From positions 62,001-126,000 of the forward strand of contig JAWKIF010000011.1 in the NCBI GenBank assembly GCA_041394405.1: a stretch of 64,000 nt of DNA. Reading direction: 5' to 3'. The notes under the pieces are model-generated. The model was not told the DNA's origin, did no database searches, and was given only the letters and a program-made list of their open reading frames with translations. This document shows, one piece after another, positions 18,106-26,855 of this stretch. Both the position numbers and the translations under genes were made by a program. Position 1 is the first letter of the stretch. Each line of letters begins with the position of its first letter. This DNA is from Microthrix sp041394405 (GTDB taxonomy: Bacteria > Actinomycetota > Acidimicrobiia > Acidimicrobiales > Microtrichaceae).

Positions 18106-19968
18106 TCAGCCGGACTGGTTCGATGCGCTGCGCTGCCAGGTGGTGACCTCGGCGGCCACGCCGTCGGCGTCCAGGCCCAGCTCGGCGAGGATGTCATCCA
18201 CCTTGCCGTGGGGTAGGTAGGCAACGGGAACGCCGAGCACCCGCACATCGGGACCGCCGACGGGGGCCAGGTCGCGCAGCGAGTCGGCGATGGCCGAACC
18301 CACGCCGCCCTCCCGCAACCCGTCCTCGATGGTGACCACCAGGCGGTGGCGGGCCGCGTCGGCCAGCATCTCGGCGTCCAGCGGCTTCACCACTCGGGGG
18401 TCCCAGACGGTGGTGGCGACCCCGGCCTCGGCGAGCGAAACCGCAGCGTCCTGGGCGGCGGCCAACATCTTGCCCACACCGATCAGGCACACCTGGGCGT
18501 CCTCGTCTGCGCGTGCGCAGCGGGCCGAGAGGCCGGAACCCACCTCGTCGGGTTCCACATGCGGTGCGGCGGTCTTGGGCCAACGGATGGCCGCCGGGCC
18601 GTCGCACAGCTCCAACGCGTCGCTCAGCATCTGCGGCAGCTCCTGGTACGACGACGGGGCAAACACCACCATGTCGGGCACCTTGGTCAACAGCACCATG
18701 TCGAGCACCCCATGGTGGGAGGCCCCGTCGTCGCCGGTGACCCCGGCGCGATCCAGGCAGAACAGCACCGGCTGGTGGTGCAGCCCGACATCCAGGTTCA
18801 CCTGGTCGATGGCCCGGGTGAGGAACGTCGAATAGACGGCGAACACCGGCCGCAACCCCATCATGGCCATGCCCGCCGCCGAGGTGACGGCGTGCTGTTC
18901 GGCGATACCCACGTCGAAGACCCGGTCGGGGAAGCGGTCCGCCATCTCCAGCAGTCCGGTGGAGTCGGGCATGGCTGCGGTCAGGGCCACAAGTTCGGGT
19001 CGGTGCTCGGCCTCCGCCAGCAGCGCCTCGCTGAAGGCGGAGGTGTACGTGCCGGGCTTGATGGAGCCCATGTCGTGCAGGTGCTTCACCGGGTCGTTCT
19101 CGGCGGGTGCATAGCCGCGACCCTTCTGGGTGAGGACGTGCAACACCACGGGCCCGTCCATTTCCTTGGCGGCGGCCAGTGCGGTTTCCAGGGCGTCAAT
19201 GTCGTGGCCGTCGAACGGGCCCAAGTAGGCCACTCCGAGGTCCTCGAAGAACGCCGGGGGCTCGAACATCTCGCGGAGTGCGGCGGTGGCCGAATCCCAG
19301 CCCCGCTCCAGCACCTCGCCGCCGGGGAGGTCGCGCACCAGGCGCTCGATTCGGGCCTGGTTGCGTCGGTAGATCGGGTTGGCCCGCAGCTTCACCAGGC
19401 TGTCGCTGAGCTTCGATGCGGTCGGGGCATAGCTGCGGCCGTTGTCATTCAGGATGGTGATCACCCGGCGTCCGGTGTTGCCCAGGTTGTTCAGGCCCTC
19501 GAAGGCCATGCCGCCGGTGAGCGCGCCGTCGCCGACCACGGCCACGACGTGGCGGCGGGGCCCGTCGCCCAGCTCGAGTGCGGTGGCCATGCCCTGGGCG
19601 TAGGACAGCACGGTGGAGGCGTGGGAGTTCTCGATCCAGTCGTGTTCGGACTCTGCCCGCGACGGATAGCCCGACATGCCACCCGCCTGACGAAGCGTGC
19701 CGAACTCCTCCCGGCGGCCCGTGAGCAGCTTGTGCACGTAGGCCTGATGCCCGGTGTCCCACAGGATGATGTCGTGGGGCGAGTGGAAGCTGCGGTGCAG
19801 CGCCAGCGTCAGCTCGACGGCTCCCAGGTTGGAACCCAGATGGCCGCCGCTGGGGCTGTCGTTGACGGCGTCCACGATGAAGGTGCGAATCTCCGCGGCC
19901 AGCTGGGCCAGCTGTTCAGCGTCCAACCTGCGGACATCCTTGGGACCGGAAATCTGTTCCAGCAACAC
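18106..19968 (-). CDS. dxs: 1-deoxy-D-xylulose-5-phosphate synthase
   Basis: Full-length Dxs of 620 residues, the thiamine-diphosphate enzyme that joins pyruvate and glyceraldehyde 3-phosphate in the first step of the methylerythritol phosphate isoprenoid pathway. The ThDP/Mg site is GDGALTGGMAFEGLNNLG, preceded by SGGHLGSNLGAVELTLAL and DTGHQAYVHK. The central transketolase-like region has DVGIAEQHAVTSAAGMA with the catalytic Glu, and HHQPVLFCLDRAGVTGDDGA. The GTG start at 19968 follows GGAGG by 10 bases. It stands between a convergent membrane protein and a YbhN-like gene upstream, with 65 bases between them. Confidence 0.95.
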   Translation of the reverse strand: MLLEQISGPKDVRRLDAEQLAQLAAEIRTFIVDAVNDSPSGGHLGSNLGAVELTLALHRSFHSPHDIILWDTGHQAYVHKLLTGRREEFGTLRQAGGMSGYPSRAESEHDWIENSHASTVLSYAQGMATALELGDGPRRHVVAVVGDGALTGGMAFEGLNNLGNTGRRVITILNDNGRSYAPTASKLSDSLVKLRANPIYRRNQARIERLVRDLPGGEVLERGWDSATAALREMFEPPAFFEDLGVAYLGPFDGHDIDALETALAAAKEMDGPVVLHVLTQKGRGYAPAENDPVKHLHDMGSIKPGTYTSAFSEALLAEAEHRPELVALTAAMPDSTGLLEMADRFPDRVFDVGIAEQHAVTSAAGMAMMGLRPVFAVYSTFLTRAIDQVNLDVGLHHQPVLFCLDRAGVTGDDGASHHGVLDMVLLTKVPDMVVFAPSSYQELPQMLSDALELCDGPAAIRWPKTAAPHVEPDEVGSGLSARCARADEDAQVCLIGVGKMLAAAQDAAVSLAEAGVATTVWDPRVVKPLDAEMLADAARHRLVVTIEDGLREGGVGSAIADSLRDLAPVGGPDVRVLGVPVAYLPHGKVDDILAELGLDADGVAAEVTTWQRSASNQSG

Positions 19969-20033
19969 GCCGGGTTCACCTCCACTGTGTCAACGGTGCC
20001 AGGCCGACCGTTCACGTCACGATGTGGGCGAGC

Positions 20034-21128
20034 CTAACCAGGCGCCTTGGGCCCGCTCGGTCGGCGGTGCCCGGCGACGAACGCCGGCGCCCCCAGTGCC
20101 GACACGGCGACGGTGGCCAGGTAGTGCACGAGGCCGAGGGCAATCGCCTGACCGCTCGGCGTGCCCACTGCGCCCAACAGCACGACGAACGCGCCCTCGC
20201 GAACCCCGAGGCCGCCCAGGCCCACTGGGAGGTTCTGGGCGATGGCCACGGGCGGGAACAGCGCCAGCACGACCAACGGGGTGAGCCCCTCGATGCCCAC
20301 GATGTGGGCCTCGGCCAACACTGCTGCACACAGCACCAGCTGAAAGGCCAGCCCCGCTGCCAGCACGGTGGCCGACCGGGTGGGGTGGGCTCGCGCTGCC
20401 AGCACCCCCCGATGCACGCCGTCCAGCAACCCGCGCCAGCCGCTTGGCACCTCGTCGGCCATGCTGTTGGCGGTGGCCACGCGGCCCACGGAGCGATGCC
20501 CGGCAGCGAGAAGGATACCGGTGAGCGCAACCAGCGTGCCCACGTTGATGGCCAGCGCGACGGCCGTCGGCGTCCCGGCGGAGAGCAGCGAGGGGTGCAA
20601 CGCCAGCCCGATCAGGCTGATGATCGGGAGCACCAGCCAGCCGGTGAGGCGCTCGAGGGTGATGGAGGCAAACGCCGTGCCAACACCGTCGAGGTCCGTC
20701 GACGACCGGGCGATGCGAACCACGTCGCCGCCAAAGGCCGTGGGCAACACGTTGGATACGAACTGGCCGGCCCAGGTCATCGAGAGCATCCGTCGCATGG
20801 GCAGCGGCTGGTCGAAGAGCGTCAGCACCCGCTCCCAACGAACTGCCTGCAGCGACAGCGCCGCCGCCTGAAGGCCGAGCGCCAGGGCGATCCAGGCGGG
20901 CGTTGCCGAAGTCCAGGCGGGCACTAGATCCTTGCCGCTCAGATCCGGCAGCTGCCAAGCCAACAGGCCCAGCAGCGCAGCGCTGAGCGCCACGCGAATC
21001 CAGGTGCTGCCCAAGGCGCGCCGAAACCCGGTGGCGCTGGCGCTGGTGGTAGCGGCGGCGGTTCCTCCGGTCGTCGGCTGTCGGGCGTCCTCGGCGATGC
21101 GGCCGACGCTACTGCCGCACCCCAGCAC
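20034..21128 (-). CDS. YbhN/UPF0104 (LPG-synthase-type) membrane protein
   Basis: A 364-residue polytopic protein with about eight membrane helices. It carries family landmarks: LSLQAVRWERVL, GQFVSNVLPTAFGGDVVRI, SITLERLTGW and NLPVGLGGLGVREGAFV. This is the flippase-like region of lysylphosphatidylglycerol synthases without the catalytic domain (UPF0104/YbhN). Members have been proposed to transport lipids or lipid-linked sugars. The start is uncertain: the frame is open far upstream over the divergent ilvG gene, and the GTG at 21128 is the first sensible start before the conserved part. It shares a 45-base divergent region with ilvG. Confidence 0.8.
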   Translation of the reverse strand: MLGCGSSVGRIAEDARQPTTGGTAAATTSASATGFRRALGSTWIRVALSAALLGLLAWQLPDLSGKDLVPAWTSATPAWIALALGLQAAALSLQAVRWERVLTLFDQPLPMRRMLSMTWAGQFVSNVLPTAFGGDVVRIARSSTDLDGVGTAFASITLERLTGWLVLPIISLIGLALHPSLLSAGTPTAVALAINVGTLVALTGILLAAGHRSVGRVATANSMADEVPSGWRGLLDGVHRGVLAARAHPTRSATVLAAGLAFQLVLCAAVLAEAHIVGIEGLTPLVVLALFPPVAIAQNLPVGLGGLGVREGAFVVLLGAVGTPSGQAIALGLVHYLATVAVSALGAPAFVAGHRRPSGPKAPG

Positions 21129-21173
21129 TAGGGTCGGCCCCTGTCGCTGGTGGGGCCAGGTCGAGGAGGGCGC

Positions 21174-22799
21174 ATGAGCGGGGATCGAATCGAGGGCCAC
21201 GGGGGACGGTTGGCCATGGAGGCGCTGGCTCGCTTCGGTGTCAACGAGCTGTTCACGCTGTCGGGCGCCCATGTGTTTCCCCTCTACGACGCCGCCGTGG
21301 ACATGGACGTGCGCATCTACGGGGTGCGCCACGAACAGACCGCCACCTTCGCCGCCGAGGGGCTGGCCAAGCTCACCCGCCGCCCCGGCGTGGCGGCGCT
21401 GACCGCCGGGCCCGGCGTCACCAACGGGGTGTCGGCCATTGCCACCGCGCGCCACAACGGTTCGCCGTTGGTGGTGCTGGGTGGGCGCGCCGCCGAGGAG
21501 GGGTGGGGGCGGGGAGCGTTGCAGGAGTTCGATCACGTGCCGGTGGTGGCCTCGGTGACCAAGTGGGCCCACACCGTGCGCGCCACCAACGACATTGGCG
21601 GCGCCGTCACCAGGGCCGCCACGGAGTCGCTCACGCCACACCGTGGTCCCACGTTCCTTGACCTGCCGCTGGACGTGGTCTTCGGTCAGGGGTCGGCAGA
21701 GCTGGGCGAGGCGGTGCCGCCGGTTGGGGTTCAGGCCGACCCCGACGCGGTGGCCCGGGCGGTCGCCCTGTTGGCCGGCGCCGAGCGTCCCGCCCTGCTG
21801 GTGGGCTCCGACGTGTACTGGGACGGGGCGTGGGACCAGCTGCGGGCAGCGGCCGAGACGCTGCGACTTCCCGTGTTTGCCAACGGCCTGGGTCGGGGCC
21901 TGTTGCCCGCCGACCACGACCTGTCGTTCTCCCGGGTGCGGGGCCTGCTGAAGGCCGAGGCCGATGTGGTTGCGGTGCTGGGCACCCCGCTCGACTTCCG
22001 GGTGGGATTCGGGGTGTTCGGCGATGCCCAGGTGATTCACGTGACGGACTCCCCCGACGGGGTGTCGGCCACCGCCCAGACCGCCGAGAGCGTCGTGGGT
22101 GGCATCGGAGCCGTGCTGGCCGCGTGGGCCGATCACGCCGGTGAGGTCGCCGATCATGAGCCCTGGATTGGGCAGCTGACCGAGGCCGAGGCGTCCGCCC
22201 GAGCCGGCGACGCCCAACTGTTGGCCGCGGCGGGCGACCCGATCCTGCCCACGCGCGTGTACGGCGAGCTGGCCAAGGTCCTGGACCGCGACGCCGTGGT
22301 CATCTGCGACGGAGGCGACTTCGTGTCCTACGCGGGCAAGTACGTCGACAGCCACCTGCCGGGGCGCTGGTTGGACCCGGGCCCGTTCGGCTGCCTCGGC
22401 ACCGGCATGGGCTATGCCATGGCGGCCCGGGTGGCCCATCCGGATGCTCAGGTGGTGGTGCTCATGGGCGACGGCGCCGCCGGGTTCAGCCTGATGGACG
22501 TCGAGTCGCTCGTGCGCGAGCAGTTGCCCGTGGTGATCCTGTGTGGCAACAACGGCATCTGGGGGCTGGAGAAGCACCCCATGCGGTTCCTCTACGGCTA
22601 CGACGTGGCGGCCGACCTGCAACCGGGCCTGCGCTACGACCAGGTGGTGCAGGCCATGGGTGGCGGCGGCGAAATGGTGACCGAACCCACCCAGATCGCC
22701 CCGGCGCTTCAGCGGGGTTTCGACGCCGGGGTGCCGTACCTGGTGAACGTGCTGACCGATCCGGCCGACGCCTATCCCCGCTCGTCCAACCTGGCCTGA
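21174..22799 (+). CDS. ilvG: Acetolactate-synthase-like ThDP enzyme, IlvG type
   Basis: A 541-residue ThDP-dependent enzyme. The catalytic Glu is in RHEQTATFAAEG, followed by GVAALTAGPGVTNGVSA; the ThDP/Mg motif is GDGAAGFSLMDVESL with CGNNGIWGLEKHPM, and the protein ends AYPRSSNLA. These stretches, including the end, match what I remember of mycobacterial IlvG (Rv1820). That subfamily is annotated as acetolactate synthase, but true branched-chain activity is doubtful for it, and a 2-hydroxyacyl-CoA or other carboligase or lyase is possible. It has no small regulatory subunit nearby. The ATG at 21174 is preferred over upstream starts because conserved sequence begins there. Confidence 0.85.
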   Translation: MSGDRIEGHGGRLAMEALARFGVNELFTLSGAHVFPLYDAAVDMDVRIYGVRHEQTATFAAEGLAKLTRRPGVAALTAGPGVTNGVSAIATARHNGSPLVVLGGRAAEEGWGRGALQEFDHVPVVASVTKWAHTVRATNDIGGAVTRAATESLTPHRGPTFLDLPLDVVFGQGSAELGEAVPPVGVQADPDAVARAVALLAGAERPALLVGSDVYWDGAWDQLRAAAETLRLPVFANGLGRGLLPADHDLSFSRVRGLLKAEADVVAVLGTPLDFRVGFGVFGDAQVIHVTDSPDGVSATAQTAESVVGGIGAVLAAWADHAGEVADHEPWIGQLTEAEASARAGDAQLLAAAGDPILPTRVYGELAKVLDRDAVVICDGGDFVSYAGKYVDSHLPGRWLDPGPFGCLGTGMGYAMAARVAHPDAQVVVLMGDGAAGFSLMDVESLVREQLPVVILCGNNGIWGLEKHPMRFLYGYDVAADLQPGLRYDQVVQAMGGGGEMVTEPTQIAPALQRGFDAGVPYLVNVLTDPADAYPRSSNLA

Positions 22800-22820
22800 G
22801 CGGCGCAGCGGCGCCGTCGG

Positions 22821-23798
22821 CTACAGGTTCTGCCAGGTGTTGGACACATTCCGGAAGTCCCGGAACTGGGGGACCCCGCCCGTGGTGATGGCCACCTGAA
22901 GGTTGCCTTCGCGTGCCACCTCGGACATGTTGCCGCCCGAGTTCTCGATCGCTCCGCCTCGCCAGTCCAAGACTGAACCGTCATCGGCAACTCCGATGGT
23001 CGTGCCGTCGTCCAGCTTGGCCCAGGTGCCGCCCACCGCGGCCCAGCCCGACGACGAGTGGCACCACAACCGGCGGGAGCCGGTCGACAGGCCACACTGC
23101 TCGGTTGGGTCGACGGGGTTGGTTGCCGGGTCGCTGGTGCTCCCACCGATGTCGGGCCAGGAAACCTGGTTGCCCACCACCTTGCGCACGAACATGTGGC
23201 CGTGAAAGCGGGGGCCGAAGAGGGTGCCGCTGGAGTTCACCTCCAGATCGAGGACCGCACCGTGGGCGGAGGCCCAGCCCGTGGTGCCGTCCTCGCAGAT
23301 CGAGGCGCGGTAGGCGTTGAACTGGTTGGTGGACGTGAGGCCAGCCAAGTTGACGCACTGCGTCGTGGCGCTCTGCTCGCTGCGTAGCGTGGCCAGCTTC
23401 CCGCCGAGCTTCGTCCACTCCGTCCAGGTGCAATCGGTGCCGGTGCAGGCGCCGCGGCGAAACCAAGTGGCACCGCCGGGAGCGAGCCCCACCACGACGA
23501 CATGGCCAGGTGAGGTGGCGTCGACCTGCAGGGAGGTGAGGTTGCCGCCCAGCGAGGACCAGGGGGTCAACGCACAGCCGAGGCTCGTGCAGAACACCGA
23601 AGTCGTGGTGACGCTGCCATCGGCCGCCAGCGCTGCCACCACGTGCGTGCCGCCACCGATGTCTGCCACCCCGATGTCGCTGGCGTAGACGAGTGGAGGC
23701 ACCGTCGGGTTGCAGGCGGTGGCCACCATGAGGACCGCGCCGACCAGGCCGGTGGCGAGTCGCCGTGTCGCGCGCGGTTTTGCCGTGCTGGGGTTCAT
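22821..23798 (-). CDS. Lipoprotein, repetitive beta domain
   Basis: A 325-residue exported protein. AGGAGG lies 4 bases before the ATG at 23798, and a signal sequence ends VATAC at residue 28, a fair lipobox. The remaining chain is beta-rich with repeated W-x2-LGG-like and DGS turns (TPWSSLGG, TEWTKLGGKL) and paired cysteines (CTSLGC, CTGTDC). This resembles propeller or lectin-like repeats of secreted proteins. No catalytic motif is seen. The gene lies between ilvG, convergent to it, and the aldolase unit upstream on the same strand. Confidence 0.65.
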   Translation of the reverse strand: MNPSTAKPRATRRLATGLVGAVLMVATACNPTVPPLVYASDIGVADIGGGTHVVAALAADGSVTTTSVFCTSLGCALTPWSSLGGNLTSLQVDATSPGHVVVVGLAPGGATWFRRGACTGTDCTWTEWTKLGGKLATLRSEQSATTQCVNLAGLTSTNQFNAYRASICEDGTTGWASAHGAVLDLEVNSSGTLFGPRFHGHMFVRKVVGNQVSWPDIGGSTSDPATNPVDPTEQCGLSTGSRRLWCHSSSGWAAVGGTWAKLDDGTTIGVADDGSVLDWRGGAIENSGGNMSEVAREGNLQVAITTGGVPQFRDFRNVSNTWQNL

Positions 23799-23893
23799 CG
23801 TGCCTCCTGGCGCGCCTGAGCGGTGCCGGGGTCCCGGCGACCGCTGGTGCCCAGTTTTGGAGATTGAGAGGTCTTCGGTCCAGGGGACGTTGG

Positions 23894-24946
23894 TCACCAA
23901 TGGCGCAGGTCGATCTCCCACGTATCGGCCACATCGTCGCCGTCCATCAGCCAGTACCGCTCGTGGCGGGCCACGGTGGGGTCGACGTGGCCGGGCCACA
24001 GGCGCACCCGGTCACCCACGGCCCAGTCGTCGGAGCGGTCGGGCAGCAACGTGATGTGCTCGTCGGAGCAGAAGAAGACCTGGCCCTCGTCCCAACTGGG
24101 GTTGCCGTGGTCCATGCCGAAGGCCTTCAACCCGGCATCGGCGATGACCCCGCCCGACGAGTTCACCGAGATCACCGTGGCTAGCACCGACAGCGCCTTG
24201 GCAAACGGCAGATCGAGCTGGTCGTAGTCGGTGTCCATCAGGGCATAGGAGCCGGCCTGAATCTCGGTGCAGAACGTGTTGACGTCGAACGTGCCCGTGC
24301 CGCCCCCGGAGACGACCTGGGCGCCCTCGTCGGGGCCGCCCACCTCGGCGGCCGCTGCGTTGAGCAGTCCCATGGCCGCTGCCACCTGCTCGCGTCGCCT
24401 CGCCCGGTCCGGCACCATCATCAGGTGGCCCTCATAGCCCATCACCCCTCGCACCTCGAGACCGGCCGATCGGGCCCGCTCGGCCAGGCTGGCGGCGTCG
24501 CTGGGATCGCAACCGCAGCGGGGCAGGCCGATGTTGACGTCGATGAGTACCGAGCGGATCCCGCCGACGGCGGCCGCGTCGATCGTGGCGTCGCTGTCGA
24601 CGGCGACGCAGATGTTCGCCCGATCGGCCAGCGCGCCCAGCCGTGCGGTGTCCAGGGTTTCGTTGGCCAGCAGCAGGTCGTCGGTGAGCCCGGCGGCCAC
24701 CAAGCCCTCGATCTCCTTGGGTGTGGCGGCACAGAAGGCCCGATGTCCGCCGCCGGCGAGGTGTCGGGCCAACGCCGTGCTCTTGGTGGCCTTGACGTGC
24801 GGGCGCAGCAATGCGCCCGGCAACACGGCGTCCATGGCCGCCAGGTTGGCCTCGAAGGTGGCCGTGTCGATCAGCAACGACGGCGTGGGCAGGTCGTTGA
24901 CGGTGCGGGGCACGCCGGGCCTAGTCGAGCTTGGAAAGGAACTCAT
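23894..24946 (-). CDS. D-threonine aldolase / D-serine dehydratase-like PLP enzyme
   Basis: A 350-residue fold-type III PLP enzyme. RPHVKATKS (about residue 52) holds the Schiff-base Lys, VMGYEGHLM and SGGGTGTFDV form the phosphate-binding side, and the C-terminal beta domain has HITLLPDRSDDWAVGD and PGHVDPTVARHE, where His and adjacent acidic residues bind a divalent metal. This matches the DTA/DSD1 family, which cleaves or dehydrates D-beta-hydroxy amino acids. Substrate cannot be told from sequence. The start overlaps the end of the thioesterase gene by 26 bases, so the two are co-translated. Confidence 0.8.
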   Translation of the reverse strand: MSSFPSSTRPGVPRTVNDLPTPSLLIDTATFEANLAAMDAVLPGALLRPHVKATKSTALARHLAGGGHRAFCAATPKEIEGLVAAGLTDDLLLANETLDTARLGALADRANICVAVDSDATIDAAAVGGIRSVLIDVNIGLPRCGCDPSDAASLAERARSAGLEVRGVMGYEGHLMMVPDRARRREQVAAAMGLLNAAAAEVGGPDEGAQVVSGGGTGTFDVNTFCTEIQAGSYALMDTDYDQLDLPFAKALSVLATVISVNSSGGVIADAGLKAFGMDHGNPSWDEGQVFFCSDEHITLLPDRSDDWAVGDRVRLWPGHVDPTVARHERYWLMDGDDVADTWEIDLRHW

Positions 24947-25298
24947 CGCGGTTCACCACCACCCGGGTGACCTTGCCGGCGGCCACCAGACGACCGTCCT
25001 CCTTGGCAGAAACGGTGAAGGTGAGGCGGCGCCCCTCCACCTTCTCCAGGTTGGACTCGGCCTTCACGATGGCGCCCACCGCGGTGGGCGCGATGTGCTC
25101 CAGCTGCACCCGCATGCCGACGCTGGTCATGCCGGCATCCATGGCGCTGTCCAGCGCAGCAATCGACGCCGCCTCGCACAGGGCGATCACCCGCGGGGTG
25201 CCCAGCACCGCCACGTCGCCCGAGCCCAGCGCGGCTGCGGTGTCGGCATCGGCCACCGTGATCTCGACGGTGGCGTGGAGTCCGGGTGAGATGGGCAT
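24921..25298 (-). CDS. Hotdog thioesterase, FlK-like
   Basis: A 125-residue single-domain hotdog protein. It carries the family segments VLGTPRVIALCEAAS and GMTSVGMRVQLEHIAPTAVGA, with the conserved Glu-Ala after the active-site helix, as in fluoroacetyl-CoA thioesterase relatives. Such proteins hydrolyse acyl-CoA thioesters. The ATG at 25298 follows GGAGGAG by about 6 bases, so the longer frame to 25343 is not used. It is first in a two-gene leftward unit with the D-threonine aldolase-like enzyme, sharing 26 bases; why these two are joined is unclear. Confidence 0.8.
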   Translation of the reverse strand: MPISPGLHATVEITVADADTAAALGSGDVAVLGTPRVIALCEAASIAALDSAMDAGMTSVGMRVQLEHIAPTAVGAIVKAESNLEKVEGRRLTFTVSAKEDGRLVAAGKVTRVVVNRDEFLSKLD

Positions 25299-25463
25299 CG
25301 GTTGCTCCTCCGGGGCGATTGCCCCCGGGTCCTGAGTGACCAAGCGAGGTTATCGGCCCGCCAGCGTCCGCACCGCTGCGCCGCGCCGGGCACCCCGAGC
25401 GGGTGAGCGCGCGCATGGCACGGTAGCTTGGCTGGTTCCCTCCCCGACCAGAGAGCAGACAAC

Positions 25464-26855
25464 GTGATCGATGAGTCCATCCTGTCCGAGGTGCTCGCCG
25501 CGGGGCTGAGCGGCGGCGCCGAGTTCGCCGAGGTGTTCGTGGAGGATCGGCGATCCACCTCGGCGGTGCTCGACGATGGTCGGGTGGAGGACGTGGCCAC
25601 CGGCCGAGACCGAGGAGCCGGCATCCGGGTGGTCGTGGGAGAGTCCACCGGGTTTGCCCACACCACCGATCTGAGTTCTGAGGGCTTGTGCGCGGCCGCC
25701 GGAACTGCGGCTGCTGCGGCCCGCGGCGGCACGGGCGGCACCACGGTGGTGGACCTCACGCAGGTGCAGGCGCCCAGCCCGTCGGTGGTGCGCTTGTACC
25801 CGGGGGAGGTGCCCACCAGCGCCAAGGTGGACCTGCTGGGTCGGGCCGACTCGGCGGCACGCTCCGCCGGTGCGTCGATCACCCAGGTGTCGGCCCGCTA
25901 CGGCGACACCCGACGGCGCATCCAGGTGGCCAACTCCGACGGTGTGTTGGCCTCCGACGATCAGGTGCGCACGCTCTTTTCGGTGTCCGCGGTTGCCAGC
26001 GGCGACACGGGCCTTCAGACGGGCCGGGAGAGCATCGGCCACACCGTGGGCTTCGAGCTCTTCGACGACCACAGCGTGGAGGAACTGGCCGAGCGGGCCG
26101 CCCGCCGGGCCATCACCAAGCTGGCCGCCCGCCCTGCCCCGTCGGGCACGCGCACCGTGGTGATCGGGCCGGGCGGGGGTGGCGTGATGTTCCACGAGGC
26201 CTGCGGCCACGGCCTGGAGGCCGACCTGGTGGGCAAGGGCGCCTCCGTCTTTGCCGGGCGGGTCGGCGAGCAGGTGGCCTCGCCGCTGGTCACCTTGGTG
26301 GACGACGGCACCATGGGCGGCGAGTGGGGCGCCTTCGCCATCGACGACGAGGGTCGGCCGGCGCAGCGAAACACCCTGATCCAGGACGGAGTGTTGACCG
26401 AGTTCATGTGGGACTTGTTGCGGGCCCGCAAGGAGGGTCGCCCGTCCTCGGGCAACGGCCGCCGCCAGAGCTACCAGCACCTGCCCATGGTGCGAATGAC
26501 CAATACCTACCTGCTGGGGGGCGACAGCGATCCGGCCGACATCCTGGCCGACACCCCTTCCGGAGTGTACGTGGCGCACCTGGGCGGCGGGCAGGTGAAC
26601 ACCGCCACGGGCGACTTCGTGTTCGGCATGACCGAGGCGTATCTCATCGAGGACGGCGCCATCACCGAGCCGTTGCGCGACGGCAACCTCATCGGAAACG
26701 GCCCGGCCGCGCTGGCCTCGATCGATGCGGTGGGCAATGACTTCGCCATGGGCGCACCGGGAACCTGCGGCAAGGACGGCCAGGGAGTGCCGGTGGGCGA
26801 CGGGGTACCCACGCTGCGGGTCGGCGGGCTGACCGTCGGCGGCACCGCGGCGTGA
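25464..26855 (+). CDS. tldD: Metalloprotease subunit TldD
   Basis: A 463-residue TldD/PmbA-family protein with an intact HEACGHGLEAD motif: His244, Glu245 and His249 form HExxxH for zinc. GGQVNTATGDFVFGMTEAYLIEDG and the NGRRQSYQHLPMVRMTNTYL segment are also typical. TldD forms a heterodimer with TldE and cleaves unfolded or modified peptides. The GTG at 25464 is the sensible start. It is the first of three overlapping genes of the same superfamily. It shows the only zinc motif of the three. Confidence 0.9.
   Translation: MIDESILSEVLAAGLSGGAEFAEVFVEDRRSTSAVLDDGRVEDVATGRDRGAGIRVVVGESTGFAHTTDLSSEGLCAAAGTAAAAARGGTGGTTVVDLTQVQAPSPSVVRLYPGEVPTSAKVDLLGRADSAARSAGASITQVSARYGDTRRRIQVANSDGVLASDDQVRTLFSVSAVASGDTGLQTGRESIGHTVGFELFDDHSVEELAERAARRAITKLAARPAPSGTRTVVIGPGGGGVMFHEACGHGLEADLVGKGASVFAGRVGEQVASPLVTLVDDGTMGGEWGAFAIDDEGRPAQRNTLIQDGVLTEFMWDLLRARKEGRPSSGNGRRQSYQHLPMVRMTNTYLLGGDSDPADILADTPSGVYVAHLGGGQVNTATGDFVFGMTEAYLIEDGAITEPLRDGNLIGNGPAALASIDAVGNDFAMGAPGTCGKDGQGVPVGDGVPTLRVGGLTVGGTAA

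Noticed and set aside
20034..22622. An 862-codon minus-strand frame covering the YbhN-like gene and ilvG
   Set aside because: Only the part below about 21128 has membrane-protein character; the rest is the antisense of ilvG, which carries conserved ThDP motifs on the plus strand.
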